In this document: positions 49,121 to 59,201 of the stretch, one piece after another | How the letters are laid out: every line of letters starts with the position of its first letter | Position numbering within the stretch: the stretch's first letter is position 1 | Assembly (NCBI RefSeq): GCF_000317045.1 | Contig: NC_019703.1 | Location: 4,286,934 to 4,350,933 of the forward strand | DNA length: 64,000 bases | Reading direction: 5' to 3' | From: Geitlerinema sp. PCC 7407 | GTDB taxonomy: Bacteria; Cyanobacteriota; Cyanobacteriia; PCC-7407 | Made by a program: the position numbers and the translations under genes | Notes under the pieces: generated by a model | What the model saw: the letters and a program-made list of their open reading frames with translations, nothing else | Database searches by the model: none | Told to the model about the DNA's origin: nothing

Positions 49121-50365
49121 ATGTTGTCAGTTTACGAGGCAGAAACGAGAATTCAGGCGCAAATTCAGCCATTTAGCGCAGAAAACGACCAGGAACGGGT
49201 GCCCCTCCTGCAAGCTGCGGGCCGCGTACTAGCCATGCCGGTCCAAAGCGGGCTGGACTTTCCCCACTGGGACAACGCCTCAATGGACGGCTACGCCGTT
49301 CGCCACGAGGACTTGGCGACGGTGCCGGTGACGCTGACGATCGGGGAGGAGATCCCGGCGGGGTACCAGCCTCAGCAAGTCGTGGCGGCGGGGCAGGCGG
49401 CCCGGATCCTGACGGGCTCGATGATGCCAGCGGGGGCTGACACGGTGGTGATGCAGGAGAACACGGAGCGATCGGGCGATCGCGTGACGATTTTGCGGGC
49501 TCCTGAGCCCCAGGCCAATGTGCGCCACCGGGGAGCCTTTGCGCGGGCAGGAGCGCCCCTGCTGGCGGCGGGCCTCGTGCTCAACGGCCCCGAAATCGCG
49601 GTGCTGGCGGCGGCCCAGTGCGTCCAGGTGCCGGTGTTTCGGCGGCCTCGGGTGGCGATCCTGTCGACGGGCAGCGAGCTGGTGTCGCCCGAGCAGCCCC
49701 TGGCGCCGGGCCAGATCGTGGACTCCAATCAGTACGCCTTGGCGGCGCTGGTGGCCCAGTCGGGGGGCGAAGCCCTGCCCCTAGGCATCGTGCCGGATCA
49801 GCCGGAGGCGCTGCGGGCGGCGATGGCAGGAGCGATCGCCCAAGCAGACGTGGTGATCTCCTCGGGGGGCGTCTCCGTCGGAGACTACGACTACATTGAC
49901 GGCCTGCTGGCGGAGCTGGGCGGGACGATCCATGTGCAGTCGGTGGCGATCAAGCCCGGTAAGCCGCTGACGGTGGCGACTTTTGGGCGATCGGGCCAGC
50001 GACCGGTGCTGTACTTTGGCCTACCCGGCAATCCGGTGTCGTCACTGATGAGCTTCTGGCGCTTTGTGCAGCCCGCGATTCGCCGCCTCGGGGGCCAAGC
50101 CCGGGGCTGGGAGCCCGTCTTTGTCACGGGGCGATCGCGCCAAGACCTGCGCGGGGGCGGCCAGCGCGAAACCTACCTATGGGGACGGCTGACCCTGGTG
50201 GGCGGGGCCTACGAGTTCGAGCTGGCGGGCGGCGGCCACAGCTCGGGCAACTTGATCAACCTGGCCGCGACCAATGCCCTGGCCGTGGTGCCCGTCGGCC
50301 AAACGTTGGTGCCCGCCGGTGAGCCCACCCGGATTTTGCAGGTGGGGGCCGTGTTCCCAGGCTAG
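49121..50365 (+). CDS. moeA: Molybdopterin molybdotransferase MoeA
   Basis: MoeA inserts molybdenum into adenylated molybdopterin in the last step of cofactor synthesis, needed in cyanobacteria mainly for nitrate reductase. Signatures are DNASMDGYAVR near residue 47, VMQENTE, the MoCF domain with STGSELV and SSGGVSVGDYDYI, and FGLPGNPVSSLMSF. The 414-residue length is standard. The ATG giving MLSVYEAETRI is chosen; a ribosome-binding site (GGAGG) lies upstream. The frame could extend nine residues to 49094 without support. Other moa/moe genes are not in the window. Confidence 0.94.
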   Translation: MLSVYEAETRIQAQIQPFSAENDQERVPLLQAAGRVLAMPVQSGLDFPHWDNASMDGYAVRHEDLATVPVTLTIGEEIPAGYQPQQVVAAGQAARILTGSMMPAGADTVVMQENTERSGDRVTILRAPEPQANVRHRGAFARAGAPLLAAGLVLNGPEIAVLAAAQCVQVPVFRRPRVAILSTGSELVSPEQPLAPGQIVDSNQYALAALVAQSGGEALPLGIVPDQPEALRAAMAGAIAQADVVISSGGVSVGDYDYIDGLLAELGGTIHVQSVAIKPGKPLTVATFGRSGQRPVLYFGLPGNPVSSLMSFWRFVQPAIRRLGGQARGWEPVFVTGRSRQDLRGGGQRETYLWGRLTLVGGAYEFELAGGGHSSGNLINLAATNALAVVPVGQTLVPAGEPTRILQVGAVFPG

Positions 50366-50415
50366 GGTCAAAGGCCCAGGACTGCCGCCATGACTGCTTC
50401 TGGGCGCTGCCCCTG

Positions 50416-53064
50416 CTATTCCTCCAGCGCGCTGAGGGCGAACTGGCCATCGCGCCACGCCCGGGCCAGATTGCCGCGCATCAGGGCCGCCACGGCGCTG
50501 AGCCCGTGGATTTCTGGTGATTCCGGTGCCAGGGTCAGGGCCTGATCGATCGCTGGGCGGGCAGCCTTGGCCCGGAAATCGTAGAGATTGACCACCGCCA
50601 GATAGGCGTGGGCGTTGGGGTTGGTCGGGTCGAGGGCGACGACGCGCTCTAGGGCGGCGATCGCCTGGGGCACGTGGCGCTGCTGAGCCTCGGCGAGGGC
50701 GACCCCGTAGGCAAAAGCCGTGTTGTTTGGCTCCTGCTGTAGCCGCGCCTCCAGCGCCGTGGCGAGCTGGGCCGCGTAGTCCTGGATCGGGTCGTACTGG
50801 CTAATGCGCCCGATTTCTTCAAAGATGCTGTCGAGGGCTGCTCGTCCTTGGGGCAAGCCCTGGGCCAGCGTCCGGAACTGGGTCACCAAATCGACCTCCG
50901 GCGCGGGGTTGGAGGCCGCATTGGGGCGGATCACCAGCGATGCTGGCGGCACCTGGATCGGATAGCGATCGCCCGTCTGGCGATCGAGGTACTCGGCGAC
51001 CAAGCGGTAAGTCCCCGGCGCGCTCTCCGGGGGCGGCAGCATGGCCAGCCGCTCGGTCACCTGAAAGGCGCTCTGCTGCTCCTCCGGCGGTACCCGGCCA
51101 TCGTGGAGCGCTCCGAGGGCGATCGCGTGGTCATGGAGCCAGCGCTGCTCGGGGCGCGAACCGGCCTCTTGGCGCTGCCAGGTCAGCAGCACCATGCCGT
51201 GGTGAAGATGATGCCAGGGGCCTTGCCAGGTGTAGGTCACCGGCACCGGCGCGCCTGGTGGGGCTTGGGCTGGCACCTGAATCTGCGTCAGGGTGACACG
51301 CTCCGGCGTCTGGGCCAGGGTCCGCTGGGCCGCAACAAAGGTCGGGCTCGTTTCTGGGGCGGCCTTGCCAACGGTCAGGGGCTGCACCTGAACCGCAGGC
51401 TGGCGGCGGTGGTGCAGGGTCAGCGTGCTGCCGTCTGGCAGAGGCCAGTTCCGGAGCGCCCATAGGTCCGGGCTTTGGCGAACGCCCTCGGCCATCAGCG
51501 CCTGAGACTGCGGCACAGAGCCCTGGTCCCCGGTTTTAGTCACAAACCAATCCAGCGATCGCAAATCCTGGGCCACGGTTTTTTCTCGGGTGCCCACCTG
51601 GCGGCCGTAGACCTGGAAGTCCCGGAGCGCCCCAAAGTAGTTGAGATTGTGCTGGTTGATGCCCGGGGTGGACGGCAGCACCGCCAGGGTCGAGCGCAGG
51701 TAGGGCTCCGTGTCGGTCACCGTTTGGATCACCGCCGGGTGGGGCCAGCGAATGCGGCCATCCGCGAAGTGCTGGGCCTTGGGACTCAGAAAATTCGTCA
51801 AGCCCGTTCCCCAAACCCCGCCCACAGGAAACACATTCAGGACCAGCAGCAGCAGGCCCAGGGCCGCCGTCCAGTGGGAGAGCGATCGCCAGCGCACCGG
51901 CAGCAGGGTCAAGCCATAGGCCAAAAGCACGCTCAGCACCGGCAGCATCGCCAAGGTGTAGCGCCCGTCTTTATTGACGTTGAGGGAGCACAAGATATAG
52001 GCGCCCAGCAAAAAGCGCAGCAGCCAGGCTACCCGGGGCCACTCCTGGGCCAGGGGCGCGGGCAGATGCCACTTGCCCTTCGAAAGGGTGATATTTCCGG
52101 CGCGGATCTGGCGAGCGATCGCCCATCCGCCAAAGACCAGCAGCCCCACCAGGGGCACCAGCAGCAGCGGCCAGGACACCTGGTAGGGCAAAATTCGCCC
52201 GTAGTAAGTCCAGGCATCGAGACTCAGCAGCGAAGGGTCTCCTTCGGCGATCGCCGAATCCACCGTGGCCCGCTTGCCGGAGGTGAGAACCAGCAGCCAG
52301 TTGGTGCGGTACCAAGGCCCCGCCACCGCGATCGCGGCGATCGCCCCCACCAGTCCCTGAGATCGCCGACGCCACCGCTGGGAAGGCCCTTCTCGGGTTC
52401 CCAGGGGGCTGGCCAGGGGCACTAGCAAAAAAAAGATCGCCGTCTGCTTCACCAGCAGCGCCAGTCCCAGAGCCGCCCCCCAGGCCACCGCCCAGGGCCA
52501 GCCGTGCCAGCGCTGACTCGATCGCCCCAGGGTCAGGAGCGTGAAGCACAGCGTGACTGTCACCACCAAGGGATAGTCCGTCAAAAAATTCAGCCGCACC
52601 TGGTACAGCCCCGGCATCAGCAAACTGATCACCGCTGCCCACCGCCCCACCACCGGCGAAAACAAGTGAGCCCCCAAGGTATACACCGAGGCCAGCAGCA
52701 CCGCGCTCAAAAAGAGGTTGAGCAGGGTCGCCGACTCCAGACCCGTCCCAAACAGGTTCAGAAACGGCACCGTAGCCAAGTAGGTCAGGGGCGGCACCTT
52801 GGAGGTGAGCTGCCACAGCGAGGCCCACCAGCTCCCATCAAACCATTGGGGCGTTTGCAGGGCGTGCCAGTAGTTGAGGGCGCCGGTCAGGTAGTCGGCG
52901 GGGTCCCAGGTGGGCACATCGCGATCGACCACAAACCACAGGCGATCGAGCACCGCGCTGAGCGCCCAAACCACCGCCAAAAACAACACATCGGGCGATC
53001 GCCAGAGCAACGTTCGACTCACGAGAGACCTCAGGGAGATAGTGTCTGCGCAACTGCCCCCCAT
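50416..53064 (-). CDS. Glycosyltransferase family 39-like membrane protein with TPR tail
   Basis: The first roughly 450 residues are a polytopic GT-C enzyme of the PMT/ArnT type with about ten helices. An acidic first loop (DRDVPTWDPADYLTG) is likely to hold the catalytic Asp residues. Such enzymes use lipid-linked sugars outside the cytoplasmic membrane. A large outer domain follows (about 450-740). The C-terminus (about 750-880) is TPR-like (NTAFAYGVALAEAQQRHVPQ and LERVVALDPTNPNAHAYLA). The combination of GT-C and TPR is uncommon but seen in Omp/glycan systems. The start may be the GTG at 53022, with a GAGGT site, rather than the ATG at 53064. It is convergent with moeA. Confidence 0.82.
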   Translation of the reverse strand: MGGSCADTISLRSLVSRTLLWRSPDVLFLAVVWALSAVLDRLWFVVDRDVPTWDPADYLTGALNYWHALQTPQWFDGSWWASLWQLTSKVPPLTYLATVPFLNLFGTGLESATLLNLFLSAVLLASVYTLGAHLFSPVVGRWAAVISLLMPGLYQVRLNFLTDYPLVVTVTLCFTLLTLGRSSQRWHGWPWAVAWGAALGLALLVKQTAIFFLLVPLASPLGTREGPSQRWRRRSQGLVGAIAAIAVAGPWYRTNWLLVLTSGKRATVDSAIAEGDPSLLSLDAWTYYGRILPYQVSWPLLLVPLVGLLVFGGWAIARQIRAGNITLSKGKWHLPAPLAQEWPRVAWLLRFLLGAYILCSLNVNKDGRYTLAMLPVLSVLLAYGLTLLPVRWRSLSHWTAALGLLLLVLNVFPVGGVWGTGLTNFLSPKAQHFADGRIRWPHPAVIQTVTDTEPYLRSTLAVLPSTPGINQHNLNYFGALRDFQVYGRQVGTREKTVAQDLRSLDWFVTKTGDQGSVPQSQALMAEGVRQSPDLWALRNWPLPDGSTLTLHHRRQPAVQVQPLTVGKAAPETSPTFVAAQRTLAQTPERVTLTQIQVPAQAPPGAPVPVTYTWQGPWHHLHHGMVLLTWQRQEAGSRPEQRWLHDHAIALGALHDGRVPPEEQQSAFQVTERLAMLPPPESAPGTYRLVAEYLDRQTGDRYPIQVPPASLVIRPNAASNPAPEVDLVTQFRTLAQGLPQGRAALDSIFEEIGRISQYDPIQDYAAQLATALEARLQQEPNNTAFAYGVALAEAQQRHVPQAIAALERVVALDPTNPNAHAYLAVVNLYDFRAKAARPAIDQALTLAPESPEIHGLSAVAALMRGNLARAWRDGQFALSALEE

Positions 53065-53138
53065 CTTGCCATGGCACTTTGGGAAAATGCCCAGCCCGTG
53101 CGGAATTCACCCGCCCAGCATCGCGCGAGTCCCTCCGG

Positions 53139-56117
53139 CTAATCGACGCCTTCGAGGGGCGCGAAGCCCTGACGCTGGATATTCTCGGTGATGGCCCGCG
53201 GTTCGAGGAATTGCAGCAGATAGTCGGGTCCCCCGGCCTTGGAGCCGACGCCCGAGAGCTTGAAGCCGCCGAAGGGCTGGCGGGCCACGATCGCCCCGGT
53301 GATGCCCCGATTGATATAGAGGTTGCCCACCTGAAAGTCTCGCTGAGCCTGGGCAATGTGGGAGGGCGTGCGCGAATAGAGGCCGCCGGTGAGGGCATAG
53401 CGCGTGCCGTTGGCGATCGCCAGGGCCTCCCCAAAGGTCTTGGCCCGGATTACCGCCAGCACCGGCCCGAAGATTTCGTCCTGGGCCAGGGAGCTGTCGG
53501 GATCAACGTCGGTAAAGATGGCCGGCCCGACAAAAAAGCCGCCCTCCGGTGCCGCCATGGCCAGCGCCAGGGTGGCTTGTTCTTTCCCTTGCTCAATCAA
53601 GCTTTGGATGCGCTGTTGGGCCGCCCCATCAATGACCGGGCCGACTTTGGTGCTGGGGTCTTCGGCTGGCCCCACCTTCAGCGATCGCGTCGCCTCGATC
53701 AGCCGCTGCACCACGCTGTCGTACACCGCCTCCAGCACGATCACCCGGGAGCAGGCCGAGCACTTTTGGCCGCTGTAGCCAAAGGCCGACTGCACCACCC
53801 CCTGGACGGCCTGGTCGAGGTCGGCGCTTTCGTCGATGATGATGGCGTTTTTGCCGCCCATTTCGGCCACGACCCGCTTCAGGTGCTGCTGGCCGGGCTG
53901 GAGCTTGGCCGCCTCGGCGTAGATGTGGCAGCCCACCTCCTGGGAGCCGGTGAAGGTGATCATGTGGACGTCGGGGTGCTGCACGAGGTGAGCGCCCACG
54001 GTGGAGCCCCGACCCGGCACGAACTGAAACACCCCCTTGGGGATGCCCGCTTCGATGAGGATCTGGGCGATCTGGCCAGCGATCGCCGAGGAGGTTTCGG
54101 CGGGCTTGAGCAGGGCGCAGTTGCCGGTCACCAGGGCCGCCACGGTCATGCCCAGGGGAATCGCCAGGGGAAAGTTCCAGGGGGAGATGACCACCACCAG
54201 ACCCCGGGGCTGATAGTGGTAGCGGTTGGTTTCCCCCGGCAGATCGTAGGCGCTGCCCGCGGCGAGGCGCTCCATTTCGTCGGCGTAGTAGCGACAAAAG
54301 TCGATCGCCTCAGACACTTCGCCATCGGCTTCCCGCAGGGGTTTGCCCACCTCCAGGACCATCCAGGCATTCAGATCGGCCCGCCGCTGGGCCAGGAGAT
54401 CGGCGGCCCGCCGCAAAATGGCGGCGCGCTGGGTCGCAGGCGTCGCCCGCCAGCCCGGAAAGGCTGCCTTGGCCGCTGCGATCGCCTCTTCGGCCTGGGC
54501 CACGCTGATCAGGCCCACGCGGCCCACCACCTCGGCGCTGCGGGACGGGTTCACCCGCTCAAAGAAGGCCTCGGTGTCGCGATATTCGCCGTTGATCCAG
54601 GGGCGATGGGTGTGGCCGAGCTGCTGGCGCACCCGCTGGAGAGCCGCTTGGGCTCCTTGGCGGGGAGCGATCGCCGCGTAGTCCGTGTCGGCAGCATTGG
54701 CAAAGAGGCCCGGACGGTGGCGGGGGGCGATCGCCCCAGTTTCCGGGACCTGGGGCGGGGCCAGCAGCTCATCCACGGGCCGATCTTCCAGACTCTGGCG
54801 CAAAAAGGACGAATTCGCCGTATTTTCCAGCAGGCGGCGGATCAGGTAGGCCATACCGGGCAGCAGGTCGCCGTAGGGGCAGTAAACCCGCACCCGATAG
54901 CCCCGCTGGGCGATCGCCTTGGCCAGCTTGTCCCCCATGCCGTAGAGCACCTGACACTCCAGGCGGCGCTTCGGGATTTGTAGCGTTTCGGCGATCGCCA
55001 GCGCCTTGGCCTGGGATCGCACATTGTGGCTGCCGATGGCCGCGTAGAGGACGTCGTGGTTCTCCAGCAGCCGCTGGGTCAGCCGCTCAAAGTTGGCGTC
55101 CGTCTCAGCTTTGTGGGCGTACACCGGCAGCGGCCAGTCGCGCTGGGCCGCCTTGATGGTTTCCTGGTCCCAGTAGGCCCCCTTCACCAGCCGCACCGTC
55201 ACCGGATAGCCCCGCTCCTTGGCCCACTCGATCAGCCCCTGCAAGTCGGCTTCGCTGTCGCGCAGGTAGGCCTGGAGGGTCAGGCCCACGTCTGTGCGCT
55301 GGCGAAACTCCGGCTCTAGCAGCAGATTTTTGAGAATTCTCAGCGTCGCATCTTTGTAAACGAACTGCTCCATGTCGAAGTGCACCGCAGCTCCCACGCT
55401 CTGGGCCTGACGCAGCAGCTCTCGCAGGCGATCGCCCACCCGCGCCTCGCTGCCCGCTGCATCCAGCGGATCAAACTGCGAGTCAAAGGCCGTCAGCTTC
55501 ACCGACACCTGGACCGTCGGCAGGCGATCGCCCTCCGCGTGGTCAAGGGCCGCCACCGGCGACCAGTGCTGAGCCGCCGCCGTCAGAGCCGTCATCAGCT
55601 CGATGTAGCGCCGAAAGTAGCCCTGGGCCTCAGCTTCAGTGATCACCGCCTCCCCCAGCAGATCGATCGTGAAGGCCATGGACTCCTTGCGCAGCCGCTC
55701 CACCGTCTTGATCACCTGGGGCAGCGTCGCCCCCGCGATGTACTTGTGGGCCAGGGCCTCCACCGCCGCCGACACCGTCGACGCGGCCACCTGACCCGGC
55801 ATCGAGTCCGCCTGGGCAAAGTTCATCAGCCCCTTGAGGGCGCTGGGCAGCTCCACCGCCTCCGCCGTCAGGTACTCCTGCAAGTGGCGCGCGATTTCCG
55901 GCTTGCTGCCCAGGGCGGGCAGACAGTCAATGAAGCGAAAGAGCTGCACCCGCAGGCCCGGATTGCCCATCGCCCAGGCCAGTAGCTTGTCATCCCAGCG
56001 CATCTGGTCCCGCATCTGGGCCAAAAACGACCGATGTTCGCGGGTTGCGCTGAGCAGTTCCCGGGCGATCGCCTGAGTCTTGGCTTCGTAGGTCGGATCG
56101 GAAACTTGAACCACCAC
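53139..56117 (-). CDS. putA: Bifunctional proline dehydrogenase / P5C dehydrogenase
   Basis: This 992-residue enzyme oxidises proline to glutamate in two steps. The FAD-dependent proline dehydrogenase barrel covers about residues 100-460 (VSVKLTAFDSQFDP, VRLVKGAYWDQET, and the C-terminal GYRVRVYCPYGDLLPGMAYLIRRLLEN). The aldehyde dehydrogenase part (about 520-985) has VISPWNFPLAIPLG, FTGSQEVG, the catalytic Glu in VVAEMGGKNAI and the Cys near residue 785 in GYSGQKCSACSR. There is no N-terminal ribbon-helix-helix, so it is not a DNA-binding trifunctional PutA. The start is a GTG with an AAGGAG site. A terminator-like hairpin of the upstream gene lies about 160 bp before it. Confidence 0.94.
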   Translation of the reverse strand: MVVQVSDPTYEAKTQAIARELLSATREHRSFLAQMRDQMRWDDKLLAWAMGNPGLRVQLFRFIDCLPALGSKPEIARHLQEYLTAEAVELPSALKGLMNFAQADSMPGQVAASTVSAAVEALAHKYIAGATLPQVIKTVERLRKESMAFTIDLLGEAVITEAEAQGYFRRYIELMTALTAAAQHWSPVAALDHAEGDRLPTVQVSVKLTAFDSQFDPLDAAGSEARVGDRLRELLRQAQSVGAAVHFDMEQFVYKDATLRILKNLLLEPEFRQRTDVGLTLQAYLRDSEADLQGLIEWAKERGYPVTVRLVKGAYWDQETIKAAQRDWPLPVYAHKAETDANFERLTQRLLENHDVLYAAIGSHNVRSQAKALAIAETLQIPKRRLECQVLYGMGDKLAKAIAQRGYRVRVYCPYGDLLPGMAYLIRRLLENTANSSFLRQSLEDRPVDELLAPPQVPETGAIAPRHRPGLFANAADTDYAAIAPRQGAQAALQRVRQQLGHTHRPWINGEYRDTEAFFERVNPSRSAEVVGRVGLISVAQAEEAIAAAKAAFPGWRATPATQRAAILRRAADLLAQRRADLNAWMVLEVGKPLREADGEVSEAIDFCRYYADEMERLAAGSAYDLPGETNRYHYQPRGLVVVISPWNFPLAIPLGMTVAALVTGNCALLKPAETSSAIAGQIAQILIEAGIPKGVFQFVPGRGSTVGAHLVQHPDVHMITFTGSQEVGCHIYAEAAKLQPGQQHLKRVVAEMGGKNAIIIDESADLDQAVQGVVQSAFGYSGQKCSACSRVIVLEAVYDSVVQRLIEATRSLKVGPAEDPSTKVGPVIDGAAQQRIQSLIEQGKEQATLALAMAAPEGGFFVGPAIFTDVDPDSSLAQDEIFGPVLAVIRAKTFGEALAIANGTRYALTGGLYSRTPSHIAQAQRDFQVGNLYINRGITGAIVARQPFGGFKLSGVGSKAGGPDYLLQFLEPRAITENIQRQGFAPLEGVD

Positions 56118-56275
56118 GGTGTGAACACTCCTTGGGAAGGAAGGACAGGAGAGGGCAAAGTTTGAAGCGGGCTCTCTCCAGATGCCTCTACCTTAAGCTG
56201 CCAAAATCCTCTCTAGCGGCAAGGGATTGTCCGCAAACCTTGACTTCGGCCCTGCTGCTGTCCACCCCCAACCCA

Positions 56276-56301
56276 CAAAAAAAAGGAGCCTCGGGGCTCC
56301 T
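56276..56301 (-). terminator. Intrinsic terminator of the DUF2079 gene
   Basis: AGGAGCC (56284-56290) and GGCTCCT (56295-56301) form a 7-bp stem with a 4-base loop; on the minus strand it is followed by eight T's. It lies 34 bp after the DUF2079 stop and insulates putA from it. Confidence 0.85.
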
Positions 56302-56334
56302 GGCAAATCTTTAGAAGGCGGGGCAATGCCGCGT

Positions 56335-57957
56335 CTAGGTCAGCGACAGCAGCGCAGCCTCCACCGTTTGGCGATAGCTCTGCCAAGCCGCGAAGGCCTC
56401 AGGAGTCGAGGGCACGCCCCGCCGCAGCAGGATCACGCCATCCTCCAGGCCCACCACGCCGTACTGCTGGCTGGACAGCATTTGGTCGATCCCGGCCAGG
56501 CTGGACTGCAGCACCCGCCGATCGTGCTTGAAGGCGGGAATGTACTGCTGGAGCTGCCACAGATCCGCGATGCCGTACTCCATTTCCTCGATCTCGCCGG
56601 CATCGTTGCGCAACTGGAGGGCCGGAAAGCGGAGAATCTTGCGGCGACCCGACAGGTGGGGCACCAAAAAGGTCGAGGCCGATACGCTGGCATCCTCAGG
56701 GATCTGGGCCAGCAGCGCCCGCGGGGCCGGAGCGTGGCGCCACTGCTCGCTCAGGGGGACGTAGACCCAGGGCCGGATCGAGTCTGGAATCGCAAAAGAC
56801 AGGGTCCGGTTGGGGTTGGCGAGCAGACAGATCGTCAGGGACAGGGCGATGCAGACCGCCCAAAATCGCTGGAATTTGGGGGTCAGGGCGTCGCTATGGC
56901 GAGACCACCAAAACACGCTGCCGACAAAGAGGCCCGGCACCACGGTCATGGCGTAGCGAATGTTGATGGACAGGACGCTGTCGCCCTGGGCCAAGAACAG
57001 CTTCAGCAGCGGAAATCCAGCGATCAGCCACGCTTCGGGGGCGATCGCCGGGACGAAGGCCAAGGGCAGCCACTGGCCCAGCAGGTACAGCAGCGTTTCC
57101 CCCAGCGGGGAGAAGATTTCACCGATCAGGCGCAGGGGATTGCTGACGATGCCCCAGATGATTTCGAGGCTGGAGGCCTCTTCCCCACTGGCGTACTGAC
57201 CAAAGCGCTCCATCATGAAGCGCCGCGAAATATCCTCCGAAAACAGCGGCATGATCACGTTGGTGAGCACCACCATGTAGCCGAAGCTCCAGACGCACAG
57301 CCCCAGCCCAATGCGGGGATAGCGCCGGCTCAGAGCCAGATAGAAGCCGATGCTAAAGAGGGTGACGCCGGAGTCTTCGCGCACGAGGGGCAGCAGCAGG
57401 GCCATGGCCCCAAAGAGCCACCACCAGCGCCGCTCCAGGGCCAAAAAGAGCGTAAAGACCATCAGCGGAATTTGGAAAATGTCGTGGAAGTTTCCCAGGG
57501 TCGGGCCGACCACGGCATTGGCCCCATAGAAGGCCAGGGTGAGCCAAGCGGCGATCTGGGGTTCCACGTGGTGCCGCGCAAAGAGATAAAGCACCAGGCC
57601 CGCGGCGGTGATGAGCGTGACTTGCAGGACCGTGAGGGTCACGGGCGAGGGGAACAGGGCGTACAGCGGTAGCCACAGCAGCAGTGCTGGGGTGAAGTGC
57701 TGTCCCAAGCGGTGATAGAACACTTCCGGCACTTGGCCGTCGTGGACGACTTGGGTGGAGAGGGACGACGAGAGGGAGCTCTGGAAAAAACGTCCCTGGG
57801 TGCCGTTCCAAAAGACTTGGTTGAAGATGCCCTGGTCGAAGGACGCGTAGAAGTTGTAGTAGCGATGCAGCGTGAGGGTGAGAGCGATCGCAAAAAAGGC
57901 GATCGCCCCCAGCACCACGAGCCGCAGCCATGGATTCTTCTGCAAGCTTGCTAGCAT
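56335..57957 (-). CDS. DUF2079 polytopic membrane protein
   Basis: A membrane protein of about 540 residues with some ten helices. The DUF2079 family features are visible near the N-terminus: HRYYNFYASFDQGIFNQVFWNGTQG and FYHRLGQHFTPALLLWLPLYALFP, with LPLVREDSGVTLFSIGFYL later. The family looks like GT-C glycosyltransferases, with an acidic first loop (FDQG). The activity is unproven. The ATG giving MLASLQKN is preferred over a frame start 16 codons upstream. It is divergent from the Usp gene and has its own terminator. Confidence 0.85.
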   Translation of the reverse strand: MLASLQKNPWLRLVVLGAIAFFAIALTLTLHRYYNFYASFDQGIFNQVFWNGTQGRFFQSSLSSSLSTQVVHDGQVPEVFYHRLGQHFTPALLLWLPLYALFPSPVTLTVLQVTLITAAGLVLYLFARHHVEPQIAAWLTLAFYGANAVVGPTLGNFHDIFQIPLMVFTLFLALERRWWWLFGAMALLLPLVREDSGVTLFSIGFYLALSRRYPRIGLGLCVWSFGYMVVLTNVIMPLFSEDISRRFMMERFGQYASGEEASSLEIIWGIVSNPLRLIGEIFSPLGETLLYLLGQWLPLAFVPAIAPEAWLIAGFPLLKLFLAQGDSVLSINIRYAMTVVPGLFVGSVFWWSRHSDALTPKFQRFWAVCIALSLTICLLANPNRTLSFAIPDSIRPWVYVPLSEQWRHAPAPRALLAQIPEDASVSASTFLVPHLSGRRKILRFPALQLRNDAGEIEEMEYGIADLWQLQQYIPAFKHDRRVLQSSLAGIDQMLSSQQYGVVGLEDGVILLRRGVPSTPEAFAAWQSYRQTVEAALLSLT

Positions 57958-58053
57958 CTTGGTGGATTCCCAGCAAAATAAAAAAGACATTGTTAAAGCT
58001 CTCATGTCCTCTGCGTGGACTCAAGTGAAGGACAGACAGCCCTGCGATCGCCC

Positions 58054-59037
58054 ATGACTCAAACTCTTCCCCTGGTTTCGCCCCTTCTCGTGGCCACGGA
58101 TGGCTCACCCAGCGCGCTGCTGGCCCAGCGCCTGGTGTACCCCCTGGCGTCGGTGGTGAAAATGCGCGATCGCGAGCCCGTGCTCCACTGTCTGACCGTC
58201 GAGCCCAGGCCCAGCCGCCGCCGAGCCGCCGAGGCCGAGCCCCCAGACCCCGAAGAGGCTTCAGGCGAAGCCGCCCCCACCGCCAGCCAGAACGCCGTGC
58301 TCGAGGCGATCGCCGCTGACCTACCCGCCGATCTCTCCGTCAGTCTCCAGGTCCGCCAGGGCCGACCCGCCAACGAGATTTTGCGCTACGCCCGCCGCAC
58401 CCGTCCCGGCCTGATCGCCCTCGGCCAGCACGGCGTCGGCGGCGTGCGCGAGCTGCTCCTCGGCAGCGTCTCCTCGGCGATCGCCCGCTACGCCGACTGC
58501 CCCATCCTGATCGCCCGCCACCCCGAGACCGAAGCCCCCACCGAAGCCCGCTGGCAGCGCATTTTGCTCGTGGTCAACGGCTTTCCGGCCACCAAACAGG
58601 CGATCGCCCTCACCCGCCAGATCTTGCCCATCGGCGTTCAGCACGTCAGCATCTTTTGCGTCCAGCCGCCCCTGACCAGCCAGTACCTGTTTGGCCCCTT
58701 CGCCACCCCCACCCCCAACTCCCAGCTCACCCTGTCCCTCCAGCAGGTCCAGCACGAGCAGAGCGAGCAGCTCATCCATCAGGCCGAAGCCGCCCTCGCC
58801 GATAGCGGCATTGACGTGAGCAGCCAAATTCAGATTGGCGAACCTGGCCCCCTGATCTGTCAGCTCGCCCAGCATCACCAGTCCGACCTGATCATCGTCG
58901 GGAGCGATCGCCGCCCAGCCTTCCGAAATATCCGCCTCAACGCCACCGGCGACTACCTGATCCACCACGCCCCCTGCCCCGTTTTGCTGTGTCGCAACCC
59001 CCAAAACGACACGGCGCACCCCGCCGAATCCCCCTAG
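58054..59037 (+). CDS. Tandem universal stress protein
   Basis: Two UspA domains in one chain of 327 residues: about 10-165 and 180-315. The first keeps a full nucleotide-binding signature (GQHGVGGVRELLLGSVSSAI, then CPILIAR). The second has a degenerate one (GSDRRPAFRNIRLNATGDYL, then CPVLLCR). Usp domains bind ATP or AMP and act in stress tolerance; tandem forms mimic the homodimer. The ATG at 58054 starts MTQTLPLV; a longer frame from 58015 is less likely. No operon partner. Confidence 0.9.
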   Translation: MTQTLPLVSPLLVATDGSPSALLAQRLVYPLASVVKMRDREPVLHCLTVEPRPSRRRAAEAEPPDPEEASGEAAPTASQNAVLEAIAADLPADLSVSLQVRQGRPANEILRYARRTRPGLIALGQHGVGGVRELLLGSVSSAIARYADCPILIARHPETEAPTEARWQRILLVVNGFPATKQAIALTRQILPIGVQHVSIFCVQPPLTSQYLFGPFATPTPNSQLTLSLQQVQHEQSEQLIHQAEAALADSGIDVSSQIQIGEPGPLICQLAQHHQSDLIIVGSDRRPAFRNIRLNATGDYLIHHAPCPVLLCRNPQNDTAHPAESP

Positions 59038-59201
59038 CGGCGTCTCAGCCCCTCCCAGCGCATGTCAAAATCTAAATAAAATAGAAAGGATCTATCGCCA
59101 GACACTTTCCCCAGCTCCACGACTCAGTAGGCTCCCAGCCTCTCTATTTGAATCGTGACGTGATCCTTGATTCCTTGACTCTCGAGGTAAAGAGAGATTG
59201 C

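Noticed and set aside
53079-54983. 634-codon plus-strand frame opposite putA
   Set aside because: It lies wholly antisense to a clear proline/P5C dehydrogenase gene and has a composition set by the complementary codons; no family motif.
56227-57672. 481-codon plus-strand frame opposite the DUF2079 gene
   Set aside because: Antisense shadow of a membrane-protein gene, rich in Gln/His/Arg/Gly without any domain, and it crosses the terminator region.
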